Of a stretch of DNA of 64,000 bases, positions 53,056 to 61,119 are shown in pieces. The translations under genes and the position numbers were made by a program. The notes below the pieces were generated by a model. It made no database searches. It was not told the origin of the DNA and saw only the letters and a list, made by a program, of their open reading frames with translations. The stretch's first letter is position 1; every line of letters begins with the position of its first letter. This stretch comes from Mesorhizobium sp. (GTDB lineage Bacteria > Pseudomonadota > Alphaproteobacteria > Rhizobiales > Rhizobiaceae): the NCBI GenBank assembly GCA_019635735.1, contig JAHBYX010000006.1, positions 186,001 through 250,000 on the forward strand. The letters are read 5' to 3'.

Positions 53056-54881
53056 GCGAGATGGGCAAGATCGTTCGCATCGGCTGCGGCGCGGGTTTCT
53101 GGGGCGACAGCCCCGAAGGCCCTGCCCAGCTCGTCCGCAAGGGCGACATCGACTATCTCGTCATGGACTATCTGGCCGAGATCACCATGTCGATCCTCGC
53201 CCGGATGAAGGCGAAGAAGCCGGAGCTCGGCTACGCCACCGACTTCGTGACGATGGTGATGAAGCCGCTGGCGAGGGAGATCGCGGACAAGAAGATCCGC
53301 GTCGTCACCAATGCCGGCGGCGTCAACCCCGACGCCTGCCGCGACGCGCTACTGGCTGCCTTCAAGGAAGCCGGTGTCGACCTCAAGGTCGCAGTCGTGC
53401 GCGGCGACGATCTTTCGGCCTCGGCCGGTGCCTATCGCGCGGCGGGGACGACGGAAATGTTCTCGGGCGCGGCGATGCCCGAGAAACTCGCCAGCGTAAA
53501 CGCCTATCTCGGCGCCTTCCCGATCGCGGCGGCGCTGGACGACGGCGCCGATGTGGTCATCACCGGCCGCGTGGTGGATTCGGCCGTGGTGCTCGGACCG
53601 CTGATCCACGAGTTCGGCTGGAAGCCGGGCGACTACGACCTGCTCTCCGCCGGCAGCCTCGCCGGCCACGTCATCGAATGCGGCACCCAGGCGACGGGCG
53701 GCGTGTTCACCGATTGGCGCGAGGTCGCCGACGACTGGGACGACATGGGCTTCCCGATCGCCGAATGCGCGGCGGACGGCTCGTTCGTGATCTCGAAGCC
53801 CGAGGGCACCGGCGGCTTCGTCTCGACCGCCACCATCGCCGAGCAGGTCGTTTACGAAGTCGGGGATCCAAGGCGCTACATCCTCCCAGATGTGACCGCG
53901 GACTGGAGCGCGGTCCGGCTCGAACAGGTCGGGCCGGACCGCGTCAAGGTCAGCGGCGCGAGGGGCGCGGCACCCACCGACAGTTACAAGGTCAGCGCCA
54001 CCTATGCCGACGGCTACCGCGCCCAGGTAACGATGATGATCGCCGGCCGCGAGGCGAAGGAACGCGCCGAGGCGACCGCGAAGGCGATCCTCGCCCGCTC
54101 GGAGCGGCTGATGCGCGCCGCCGGCTTCGACGGCTTCGCCGACAGCTCGGTCGAAATCCTCGGCAGCGAAGCGAACTTCGGCGCGCAATCGCGGGCGGAC
54201 AGGTCGCGCGAGGTCGTGCTCAAGATCGCCGTGCGCCACGCCAGCAAGGACGCGCTCGGCATCTTCGCCCGCGAGATCTTCCCCTCGGCGACCTCGATGG
54301 CGCAGTCGATCACCGGCTTTGCCGGCGGGCGGCCCGAGCCGCAGCCGATCGTGCGGCTGTTCTCCTTCCTCGCGCCCAAGGCCGACATCCGCGTCGCCTA
54401 CGAACTGGACGGAAAGACCCGCGAGATCGTGCCGCATCTGCCGAACGACGTTTCGCCCGAGCTGACGCCCGAAGTCGTCGGCGAAATCCCTGTCGCCGCG
54501 GGAAAGCTCGCGACCGTCCCGCTGGTGGCGCTGGCGCACGGACGCAGCGGCGACAAGGGCGACATCGGCAATATCGGCCTGCTGGCGCGGAAGGCGGACT
54601 ACCTGCCCTGGATTCGCCGCAGCGCCACGCCCGAGGCGGTCGGCCGCTATTTCGCGCATTTCGTCAAAGGCAAGGTCGAGCGCTTCGAGTGGCCGGGGCT
54701 GAACGGACTGAACTTCATGCTGCATGAGGGGCTCGCCGGCGGTGGCATTGCCTCGCTGCGCCACGACCCTCAGGGCAAGGCGCTGGCGCAGATCTTCATG
54801 GACTTCCCCGTCGAGGTGCCCGCCGCCTGGCTCGAACCAGGCGGACCGCTGCAGGGCTGGCCGAAGGAAGACAGCGCATGA
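53052..54881 (+). CDS. AtuA-like acyclic terpene utilisation protein (DUF1446)
   Basis: A 609-residue protein. Residues 1 to about 450 match the AtuA/DUF1446 family (RIGCGAGFWGDSPEGPAQLV, VTNAGGVNPDACRDALLAAF, ITGRVVDSAVVLGPLIHEFGW). The last about 110 residues (from ALAHGRSGDKGDIGNIGLLA) are the small AtuA C-terminal domain. AtuA is required for growth on acyclic terpenes in Pseudomonas, but its biochemical role is not settled. The start overlaps the hydratase stop, and the stop overlaps the biotin carboxylase start, both as ATGA. Confidence 0.88.
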   Translation: MSEMGKIVRIGCGAGFWGDSPEGPAQLVRKGDIDYLVMDYLAEITMSILARMKAKKPELGYATDFVTMVMKPLAREIADKKIRVVTNAGGVNPDACRDALLAAFKEAGVDLKVAVVRGDDLSASAGAYRAAGTTEMFSGAAMPEKLASVNAYLGAFPIAAALDDGADVVITGRVVDSAVVLGPLIHEFGWKPGDYDLLSAGSLAGHVIECGTQATGGVFTDWREVADDWDDMGFPIAECAADGSFVISKPEGTGGFVSTATIAEQVVYEVGDPRRYILPDVTADWSAVRLEQVGPDRVKVSGARGAAPTDSYKVSATYADGYRAQVTMMIAGREAKERAEATAKAILARSERLMRAAGFDGFADSSVEILGSEANFGAQSRADRSREVVLKIAVRHASKDALGIFAREIFPSATSMAQSITGFAGGRPEPQPIVRLFSFLAPKADIRVAYELDGKTREIVPHLPNDVSPELTPEVVGEIPVAAGKLATVPLVALAHGRSGDKGDIGNIGLLARKADYLPWIRRSATPEAVGRYFAHFVKGKVERFEWPGLNGLNFMLHEGLAGGGIASLRHDPQGKALAQIFMDFPVEVPAAWLEPGGPLQGWPKEDSA

Positions 54882-56362
54882 CCTCTCCCCTGTTCAAGAA
54901 GGTGCTCGTCGCCAACCGCGGCGAGATCGCCTGCCGCGTCATGCGCACGCTGGTCGAGATGGGCATCGCCTCCGTCGCGATCCACCACCGCGTCGAAGCC
55001 CGCGCCAAGCATGTCCGCCTGGCGGATGAAGCGGTCGAGATCGCCGGCGACACCCCCGTCGCCGCTCATCTCGACATCGACCGGATCATTGAGGCTGCCC
55101 GCTCGACTGGCGCGGACGCGATCCATCCCGGCTACGGCTTCCTGTCGGAGAACGCGCGCTTCGCACAGGCGGTGGCGGATGCCGGACTGACCTTCATCGG
55201 TCCCGATGCCGAGACCATCTCACTGATGGGCGACAAGATTTCCGCACGCAACTTTGCCGAGGCGCATGGCGTCCCGGTCGCTCCGTCCGTCATGCCGACC
55301 GGCGACCTCGACGCCTTCATCGCGCAGGCCGAAGGGATCGGCTTTCCGCTCCTGATCAAGGCTGCGGCCGGCGGCGGCGGCAAGGGCATGTCGATCGTTC
55401 GCTCGGCCTCCCAGCTGCGCGAGGCAGCGCGCCTCGCCTCCAGCGAAGCGCAGCGCTATTTCGGCGACGGCCGCGTCTATGCCGAGACCTATGTCGAGCG
55501 TCCCCGCCACATCGAGGTGCAGGTGCTGGGCGACGGCAAGGGCGGCGCGATCCACCTGTTCGAGCGCGAATGCTCGGTGCAGCGCCGCTTCCAGAAAATC
55601 ATCGAGGAGGCGCCGTCCGCGAACCTGCCGGCGAAGCTCGCCGCCGACATCTGCGAGTCCGCCGTCCGGCTCGCCGCCGCCGCCAACTACAAGAACGCTG
55701 GCACGGTGGAATACATCCTCGGCGCGGACGGCCGCTACTTCTTCCTCGAGATGAATACCCGGCTTCAGGTCGAGCATCCGGTGACCGAGATGATCACCGG
55801 CCTCGATCTCGTCCGCTGCCAGATCGAGATCGCCGCCGGCAGTGGGCTTCCCTTGACCCAGGCGCAGGTCACCGCCACCGGCCACGCGATCGAATGCCGC
55901 GTCTGCGCCGAGAATCCCGACAACGACTTCATGCCCGAGACGGGCGTCGTTAAGTATCTCGGCGTGCCCGAGGAGCCCTGGCTGCGTTTCGAGAATGCGC
56001 TCGACCAGGGGCAGAAAGTGACGGCCGACTTCGACCCGATGCTGGCGAAGCTGGTGGTGCATGGCGCCGATCGCGCCGAGGCCGTCGACCGCTCGATCGC
56101 CGCGCTGGATGGGCTGGCGCTGCTCGGCGTCAAGACGAACATCGACTATCTGGCGCGCGTGCTCGACCACGATGCCTTCCGCGACGGCGACCTGCACACC
56201 GGCTTCGTCGCCGAGCACAAGTCCGATCTCGGCCCGCTACCCCTCGACGAAACGGAGCTTGTGCAGCTCCTGGCGGCGGCGGCGCTTGGCTTCCGCGACT
56301 TCCAGAACCTCGCGCTCGGGACGCCCGAGCCCTATTCCGCCATCGGCGGCTGGAGGAACTGA
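54878..56362 (+). CDS. Acyl-CoA carboxylase, biotin carboxylase subunit
   Basis: ATP-grasp enzyme of 494 residues that carboxylates biotin. It opens with KKVLVANRGEIACRVMRTL and has HPGYGFLSENARFA, the glycine-rich loop AAAGGGGKGM, ERECSVQRRFQKIIEEAPS and EMNTRLQVEHPVTE. The biotin carrier domain, which is often fused in methylcrotonyl- and geranyl-CoA carboxylases, is encoded separately here by the next gene. About 50 extra residues at the C-terminus continue past the core. Confidence 0.9.
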   Translation: MTSPLFKKVLVANRGEIACRVMRTLVEMGIASVAIHHRVEARAKHVRLADEAVEIAGDTPVAAHLDIDRIIEAARSTGADAIHPGYGFLSENARFAQAVADAGLTFIGPDAETISLMGDKISARNFAEAHGVPVAPSVMPTGDLDAFIAQAEGIGFPLLIKAAAGGGGKGMSIVRSASQLREAARLASSEAQRYFGDGRVYAETYVERPRHIEVQVLGDGKGGAIHLFERECSVQRRFQKIIEEAPSANLPAKLAADICESAVRLAAAANYKNAGTVEYILGADGRYFFLEMNTRLQVEHPVTEMITGLDLVRCQIEIAAGSGLPLTQAQVTATGHAIECRVCAENPDNDFMPETGVVKYLGVPEEPWLRFENALDQGQKVTADFDPMLAKLVVHGADRAEAVDRSIAALDGLALLGVKTNIDYLARVLDHDAFRDGDLHTGFVAEHKSDLGPLPLDETELVQLLAAAALGFRDFQNLALGTPEPYSAIGGWRN

Positions 56363-56364
56363 GC

Positions 56365-56868
56365 ATGGCGATCAAGCTCACCCTCGACGGCAAGATTCAC
56401 GGCGTCACCATCGCCCGGCGCCATCCCCATCTCGTCCTCGTCATCGACGGCGTCGAGCACGAGGTCTCCAGCCTCCCCGCCCTCGGCGACGGCCGCAAGT
56501 CGATCACGGTCGGCGGTCACGAGGTCTCCTTCTCCCGGGCGTCGCTGCGCGACCGCCAGATCGTCCGCATGGGCGGACGCACCTTCGACGTGGGCGTGGT
56601 CGATCCGTTCTCGCAAGGCGGTGCCGGCGGCAGCGGCCAGGATGCGCTCAAGGCGCCGATGCCCGGCGCCGTGGTCTCGGTGCAGAAGCGGGCGGGCGAC
56701 AAGGTCGCGCGCGGCGAGGCGGTCGTCACCATCGAAAGCATGAAACTGCAGACGGCCCTGCCCGCGCCGCGCGACGGCGTCATCGCGAAGATCCTGAAGG
56801 GCGAAGGCGAAACGTTCGAGAAGGACGAGATCATCGTCACGCTCGAGCCCGAAACCGAGAAGGCCTGA
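56365..56868 (+). CDS. Biotin carboxyl carrier protein of acyl-CoA carboxylase
   Basis: A 167-residue protein whose C-terminal half is a biotinyl domain. ESMKLQ places the biotinylated lysine at K127 (SMKL rather than the common AMKM), preceded by APMPGAVVSVQKRAGDKVARGE. The N-terminal half resembles the linker region found between carboxylase and carrier domains in fused alpha subunits. It starts 2 bases after the biotin carboxylase stop and ends 5 bases before the carboxyltransferase. Confidence 0.88.
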   Translation: MAIKLTLDGKIHGVTIARRHPHLVLVIDGVEHEVSSLPALGDGRKSITVGGHEVSFSRASLRDRQIVRMGGRTFDVGVVDPFSQGGAGGSGQDALKAPMPGAVVSVQKRAGDKVARGEAVVTIESMKLQTALPAPRDGVIAKILKGEGETFEKDEIIVTLEPETEKA

Positions 56869-56873
56869 CGAGA

Positions 56874-58478
56874 ATGCGCAAGATCCAGTCCATGATCAGC
56901 ACCTCGTCGGCGGACTTCCGCCGCTATGACGTGCACAACCGCCGCGTCGTCTCGGAATTCCGGGCCAAGCAGGAGGCTGCGCGCCACCAGCGCCCTGCCC
57001 GCGACCTCGACCGGCTCGCCAAGCAGGGCAAGATGCGGCCTCGCGAGCGGATCGAGAAACTGCTCGATCCCGGCACGCCCTTCCTCGAGCTCTCCTCGCT
57101 CGCGGCCAACATGGCCTATGACGGCGATTCGCCGTCCGCGAGCTCGATCGTCGGCATCGGCGTGGTGTCGGGCCGCGAGGTGGTGATCCGCGCCGACGAC
57201 CCGACGGTGAAGGGCGGCGCCTGGTATCCGCTGACCGCGAAGAAGATCGTCCGGGCGCTGGACATCGCCATGGAGAACCGGCTGCCGGTGATTCATCTGT
57301 GCGATTCCGCAGGCGGCTTCCTGCAGCTCCAGTCGGAGGTGTTTCCGGATAAATACATGGCCGGGCGGATCTTTCGGAACCAGTCGATCCTGTCGAAGAT
57401 GGGCGTGAAGCAGCTCTCGCTGGTGTTCGGCCACTGCACGGCGGGCGGCGCCTATATTCCGGGCCTATCGGACTACTCGGTCATCGTGCGCGGCACCGGC
57501 GCCGTGTTCCTCGGCGGCCCGCCGCTGGTGAAAGCCGCCACCGGCGAGGAAGTGAGCGTGGAAGAGCTCGGCGGCGCCGACATGCACACCTCCGTCTCCG
57601 GCACGGCGGATTATCCGGCCGCGACCGAAGACGAGGCGATCCACATCGGCCGCGAGATCGTGGCGCAGTGGGACCGCCCGAAGAAGTGGGACTGCCAGCA
57701 GGAAACGCCGGAAGATCCAGCCTACGATCCCGAGGAGATCTACGGCATCGTTCCCGACGACATCAAGAAGTCGTTCGACATGTGCGAGATCATCGCGCGC
57801 ATGGTCGACGGCAGCCGTTTCCACGAATACCAGCCCAACTACGGCACGACGCTGATCTGCGGCTATGCCAACATCTGGGGCTACAAGGTCGGCATCCTCG
57901 CCAACAACGGCGTGCTGTTCAACGACTCCTCGCTCAAGGGCGGCCACTTCATCGAACTGTGCAACCAGAACAACACGCCGCTGGTCTTCCTGCAGAACAT
58001 CACCGGCTACATGATCGGCCGCGAATACGAACGCCGCGGCATCACCAAGGACGGCGCCAAGATGATCATGGCGCAGAGCTGTTCGCGGGTGCCGAAGTTC
58101 ACCGTCATGTGCAACGGATCCTTCGGCGCCGGCAACTACGGCATGTGCGGCCGCGCCTTCGACGGCCGCTTCCTGTTCACCTGGCCGAACCACCAGATCG
58201 GCGTGATGGGCGGCGACCAGGCGGCGAACACGCTGGCCGAGGTCAAGCTCAACCAGATGAAGCGTGCCGGACAGGTCGACCAATCGGAGGTCGATCGGGT
58301 GTGGGAGGAGACGCGGAAAGCCTACCAGGAGCAGCTGTCGGCCTACTATTCGACCTCGCAGCTCTGGGACGACGGCATCATCGACCCGGTGGATACCCGC
58401 AACGCACTGGGCATCGCGATCTCGGCCTCCCTCAACGCGCCGCTCGGCGACCCCGGCTACGGCGTGTTCAGGTTCTAG
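56874..58478 (+). CDS. Acyl-CoA carboxylase, carboxyltransferase (beta) subunit
   Basis: Carboxyltransferase of 534 residues, the size of methylcrotonyl- and geranyl-CoA carboxylase beta subunits. Motifs are DDPTVKGGAWYPLTAKKIVRA, CDSAGGFLQLQSEVFPDKY, GHCTAGGAYIPGLSDYSV, FLGGPPLVKAATGEEV, GGADMH and LQNITGYMIG. Beside an AtuA-like gene this fits a geranyl- or other branched enoyl-CoA carboxylase, but sequence alone does not separate it from methylcrotonyl-CoA carboxylase. The frame opens upstream; the ATG 56874 follows GACGAG after the carrier gene. Confidence 0.9.
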   Translation: MRKIQSMISTSSADFRRYDVHNRRVVSEFRAKQEAARHQRPARDLDRLAKQGKMRPRERIEKLLDPGTPFLELSSLAANMAYDGDSPSASSIVGIGVVSGREVVIRADDPTVKGGAWYPLTAKKIVRALDIAMENRLPVIHLCDSAGGFLQLQSEVFPDKYMAGRIFRNQSILSKMGVKQLSLVFGHCTAGGAYIPGLSDYSVIVRGTGAVFLGGPPLVKAATGEEVSVEELGGADMHTSVSGTADYPAATEDEAIHIGREIVAQWDRPKKWDCQQETPEDPAYDPEEIYGIVPDDIKKSFDMCEIIARMVDGSRFHEYQPNYGTTLICGYANIWGYKVGILANNGVLFNDSSLKGGHFIELCNQNNTPLVFLQNITGYMIGREYERRGITKDGAKMIMAQSCSRVPKFTVMCNGSFGAGNYGMCGRAFDGRFLFTWPNHQIGVMGGDQAANTLAEVKLNQMKRAGQVDQSEVDRVWEETRKAYQEQLSAYYSTSQLWDDGIIDPVDTRNALGIAISASLNAPLGDPGYGVFRF

Positions 58479-58500
58479 AGATGAGCGCTCCCTATCCACA

Positions 58501-58589
58501 TCGTCATTCTCGGGCTTGTCCCGAGAATCTACTGCCATCTCGGCTCAGAAGCCGTGACGGCTATCCGCCAGCGCCGGTTGGGATGACGA
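58501..58589. repeat. Palindromic intergenic repeat, RIME/REP-like
   Basis: The element is bounded by TCGTCATTC and its near-perfect inverse GGATGACGA (8 of 9). It contains a 9-bp hairpin ATTCTCGGG/CCCGAGAAT (58506-58528). This resembles the abundant short mosaic repeats of rhizobial intergenic regions. It follows the carboxylase stop and may act as an mRNA-end structure. Confidence 0.65.
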
Positions 58590-58628
58590 CCTTGATATGA
58601 AACCGCCAAGACGAGACGCGCTTTAGCC

Positions 58629-59231
58629 ATGCCCGATCCGATCCGCTTCTATTTCGACTTCGCCTCGCCCTACGCCTATTTCGCGGCCGGGCAGATCGAC
58701 GGGATCGGAGCGGAGTTCGGGCGGGCGGTCGAGTGGCGGCCGATACTCATGTGGGCGGTGCTGAAGGCGCACGGCATCGCGGCCCCGATGGATGCGCCGG
58801 TGAAACGCGCCTACATGCTGAACGACATGCAGCGCTCCGCGGCGTTCTTCGGCATGCCCTACAGGACGCCGGCCAGGCTCCCGCTCTCCTCGCATCTGGC
58901 GGGCCGCCTGTTCTATGCGGTGCGCGAGCAGGACCCGGACAAAGCGCTGGCGCTCGCCCGCCGCCTGCTGCCGGCCTTCTTCGCCGAGCAGCGGGACATC
59001 TCGGATGCGGCGACCCTGACGGAACTGGCGGCGGAGGTCGGGATCGCACCCGAGACGACCGCCGAAGCGATCCAAGGGCCTGTCGGCCGCGCCGGCCTTG
59101 AGGCGGCGGTAGCGGAAGCGGTCACATCGGGTGTCGTCGGCTCGCCGCATTTCCTGGTCGACGGCGAAGGTCTTTTCGGTGCAGACAGGCTGCCGCAATT
59201 GCGCTGGTTCCTGTCGGGAGGAAGGACATGA
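58629..59231 (+). CDS. 2-hydroxychromene-2-carboxylate isomerase/GST-kappa family protein
   Basis: A 200-residue DsbA-fold protein. FYFDFASPYAYFA at the N-terminus holds the glutathione-activating S13, and GVVGSPHFLVDGEGLFGADRL lies at the C-terminus. Characterised relatives isomerise a ring-fission product of naphthalene using glutathione, but the family is wider. Its stop overlaps the next enoyl-CoA hydratase start (ATGA), so it belongs to the acyl-CoA operon downstream of the repeat element. Confidence 0.86.
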   Translation: MPDPIRFYFDFASPYAYFAAGQIDGIGAEFGRAVEWRPILMWAVLKAHGIAAPMDAPVKRAYMLNDMQRSAAFFGMPYRTPARLPLSSHLAGRLFYAVREQDPDKALALARRLLPAFFAEQRDISDAATLTELAAEVGIAPETTAEAIQGPVGRAGLEAAVAEAVTSGVVGSPHFLVDGEGLFGADRLPQLRWFLSGGRT

Positions 59232-59998
59232 CCGCCTACGAGGACATTACCTACTCGGTAGAGGACGGTCGGGCTCGCATCGCGGTCAACCGGCCCGACA
59301 AGCTCAACGCCTATCGCAACGAGACCGCCGACCAGCTGCGCGATGCGATCCAGACAGCCGGACAGGATGCTTCGGTCCGCGCCATCCTGCTGACGGGCGA
59401 AGGCCGTGCCTTCGGCGCCGGCTATGACCTCGCCACGGTAAACCCCGACGAGGTTCCCGCACTGGACGACGTGCTGCAGCGCCATTTCAATCCTCTGGTG
59501 CTGGCGATGCGCCAGTCGCGCCTGCCGATCGTCTCGGCCGTCAACGGCCCCTGCGCGGGCGCCGCCGTCGGCATCGCGCTCGCCGCCGACATCGTCATCG
59601 CCGCCCGCTCCGCCTATTTCTACGAACCCTTCGTCGGCATCGCGCTGGTGCCGGACGCCGGCAACACGCTGTTCCTGTCGCGCATGCTGGGCCGCGTGCG
59701 CGCGTCCGGCATGATGCTGCTCGGCGATCGCATCTCCGCCGAGAAGGCGCTCGCATGGGGCCTGCTGTGGGACGTCGTGGACGACGCCGAGCTCAATTCC
59801 ACCGCCGAATCGATCTGCGCCCGCCTGTCGAAGCTCGACACCGCTGCGCTCGCCGGCACCAAGCGTCTGATCGACCGGGCCGCCGATTTCGACGCGGACG
59901 GGCAACTGGCGCTCGAGCGCGACCTGCAGGGCGAGGCCGGACGGGCTCCCGCGATGAAGGCGCAGATCGCCGCCTTCTTCGCGAAGCGAAAGGGATGA
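59228..59998 (+). CDS. Enoyl-CoA hydratase/isomerase family protein
   Basis: Crotonase-fold protein of 256 residues. Oxyanion-hole segments are GEGRAFGAGYDLATV and AVNGPCAGAAVGIALAADIV. The downstream region FVGIALVPDAGNTLFLSRMLG resembles PaaB/PaaG-type and 1,2-epoxyphenylacetyl-CoA isomerases more than classical hydratases. It has neighbours in tight overlap on the 5' side and a thioesterase 4 bases after its stop, an arrangement reminiscent of phenylacetate-type pathways. Confidence 0.86.
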   Translation: MTAYEDITYSVEDGRARIAVNRPDKLNAYRNETADQLRDAIQTAGQDASVRAILLTGEGRAFGAGYDLATVNPDEVPALDDVLQRHFNPLVLAMRQSRLPIVSAVNGPCAGAAVGIALAADIVIAARSAYFYEPFVGIALVPDAGNTLFLSRMLGRVRASGMMLLGDRISAEKALAWGLLWDVVDDAELNSTAESICARLSKLDTAALAGTKRLIDRAADFDADGQLALERDLQGEAGRAPAMKAQIAAFFAKRKG

Positions 59999-60002
59999 GC
60001 GC

Positions 60003-60464
60003 TTGACGACGAATGCGGAGCTTGAGCCGGATTTGCTCGCCGACGGCTGGAAGCCCATCCGGCCGGGCGCATTCATCACCCTGATCGGGCCGTTCTACAT
60101 CCGACTTCAGGACGACAGGCCGCAATACTGTTTCCGTGTCGCGCCCAAGCACGACAACACGCAGGGCCGGCCGCACGGCGGGATGATCATGGCGTTCCTC
60201 GACGAGGCGCTTGGCTGGTCGACGCACATCGCGCGCCCGCACGACAGCTTCTTCACGGTCGGATTCGACTGTCAGTTCATCGGCGGCAGCCTGGTCGGAG
60301 ATCTGGTCGTCGCCGAAACCGAGGTCGTCAGCGCGACGAAATCGATGATGTTCATGCGCGGCGACTGCAAGGTGGGCGACCGGATCATCGCCTCGGCCAG
60401 CGGCATCTGGAAGCGGGTGGGATCGAGGCCACCCGCGGGAGAGCGGACATGGACGATACCCTGA
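60003..60464 (+). CDS. PaaI-like hot-dog thioesterase
   Basis: A 153-residue acyl-CoA thioesterase-type protein with the motif GRPHGGMIMAFLDEALGW, the core helix of the PaaI fold, and DCQFIGGSLVGDLV. The start is TTG 60003, shortly after GGGATGAG; no ATG begins the domain in frame. It probably removes stalled acyl-CoA intermediates and frees CoA. Its last 16 bases overlap the transglutaminase-like gene. Confidence 0.83.
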   Translation: MTTNAELEPDLLADGWKPIRPGAFITLIGPFYIRLQDDRPQYCFRVAPKHDNTQGRPHGGMIMAFLDEALGWSTHIARPHDSFFTVGFDCQFIGGSLVGDLVVAETEVVSATKSMMFMRGDCKVGDRIIASASGIWKRVGSRPPAGERTWTIP

Positions 60465-61093
60465 GGCCGACCCGGTTCGTCGACGCCGACAGTCCGGTCG
60501 TGCGCGCCTATGCCGAGGCTCACGCGGGCTCCGGCGACGATGTCTCGAAGGCCGTGAACCTCTATTATGCGCTGCGCGACGCCGTCTCCTACGACATGCG
60601 CGCCTTCGCGCTGGACGAGGACCGCTTTGTCGCCTCGAATGTCCTGCAGTCGAAATCGGCCTTCTGCGTGCCGAAGGCGGTGGCGCTGGCAGCTCTCGCC
60701 CGCGCAGTCGGCATCCCCTCGCGCATCGGCTTCGCCGACGTCCGCAACCACCTCGCCTCGCCGAAGCTGCTGGCGCTGATGGACGACGACATTTTCCATT
60801 GGCACGCCTACACGTCGCTCTTCGTCGACGGGAAATGGGTGAAGGCGACGCCCGCGTTCGACATCGGGCTGTGCGAGCGTCATGGCGTCAAACCGCTCGA
60901 TTTCGACGGGCGCGAGGATTCGATCTTCCAGCCGCACGACCAGGCCGGTCGCCCTCACATGGAATATGTCGCCTTCATCGGCGAATTCGACGACATGCCC
61001 TTTGACGGCTTCGCCGACGCCATGCTCACCCACCACCGGCGCATGCTGGAAGGTCTGGATGAAGACCGCCGGGCCGCCGCCACCACGAATTGA
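60449..61093 (+). CDS. Transglutaminase-like cysteine hydrolase family protein
   Basis: A 214-residue protein with the transglutaminase/protease core. C73 is in SAFCVPKAVALAALARAVG, H119 in FHWHAYTSLFVDGKW and D138 in TPAFD, a complete catalytic triad with normal spacing. There is no signal peptide, so it is cytoplasmic. It overlaps the thioesterase gene and precedes the thiolase by 26 bases, so it is expressed with acyl-CoA enzymes. Its function there is unclear; amide or thioester hydrolysis is possible. Confidence 0.8.
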   Translation: MDDTLRPTRFVDADSPVVRAYAEAHAGSGDDVSKAVNLYYALRDAVSYDMRAFALDEDRFVASNVLQSKSAFCVPKAVALAALARAVGIPSRIGFADVRNHLASPKLLALMDDDIFHWHAYTSLFVDGKWVKATPAFDIGLCERHGVKPLDFDGREDSIFQPHDQAGRPHMEYVAFIGEFDDMPFDGFADAMLTHHRRMLEGLDEDRRAAATTN

Positions 61094-61119
61094 CCGCATC
61101 AGACACGATTGGCAGGAAC

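Noticed and set aside
53349..54764. A long minus-strand frame opposite the AtuA-like gene
   Set aside because: Same reason: codon-bias shadow, no domain, no ribosome site, and the plus-strand gene is clear from motifs and operon overlaps.
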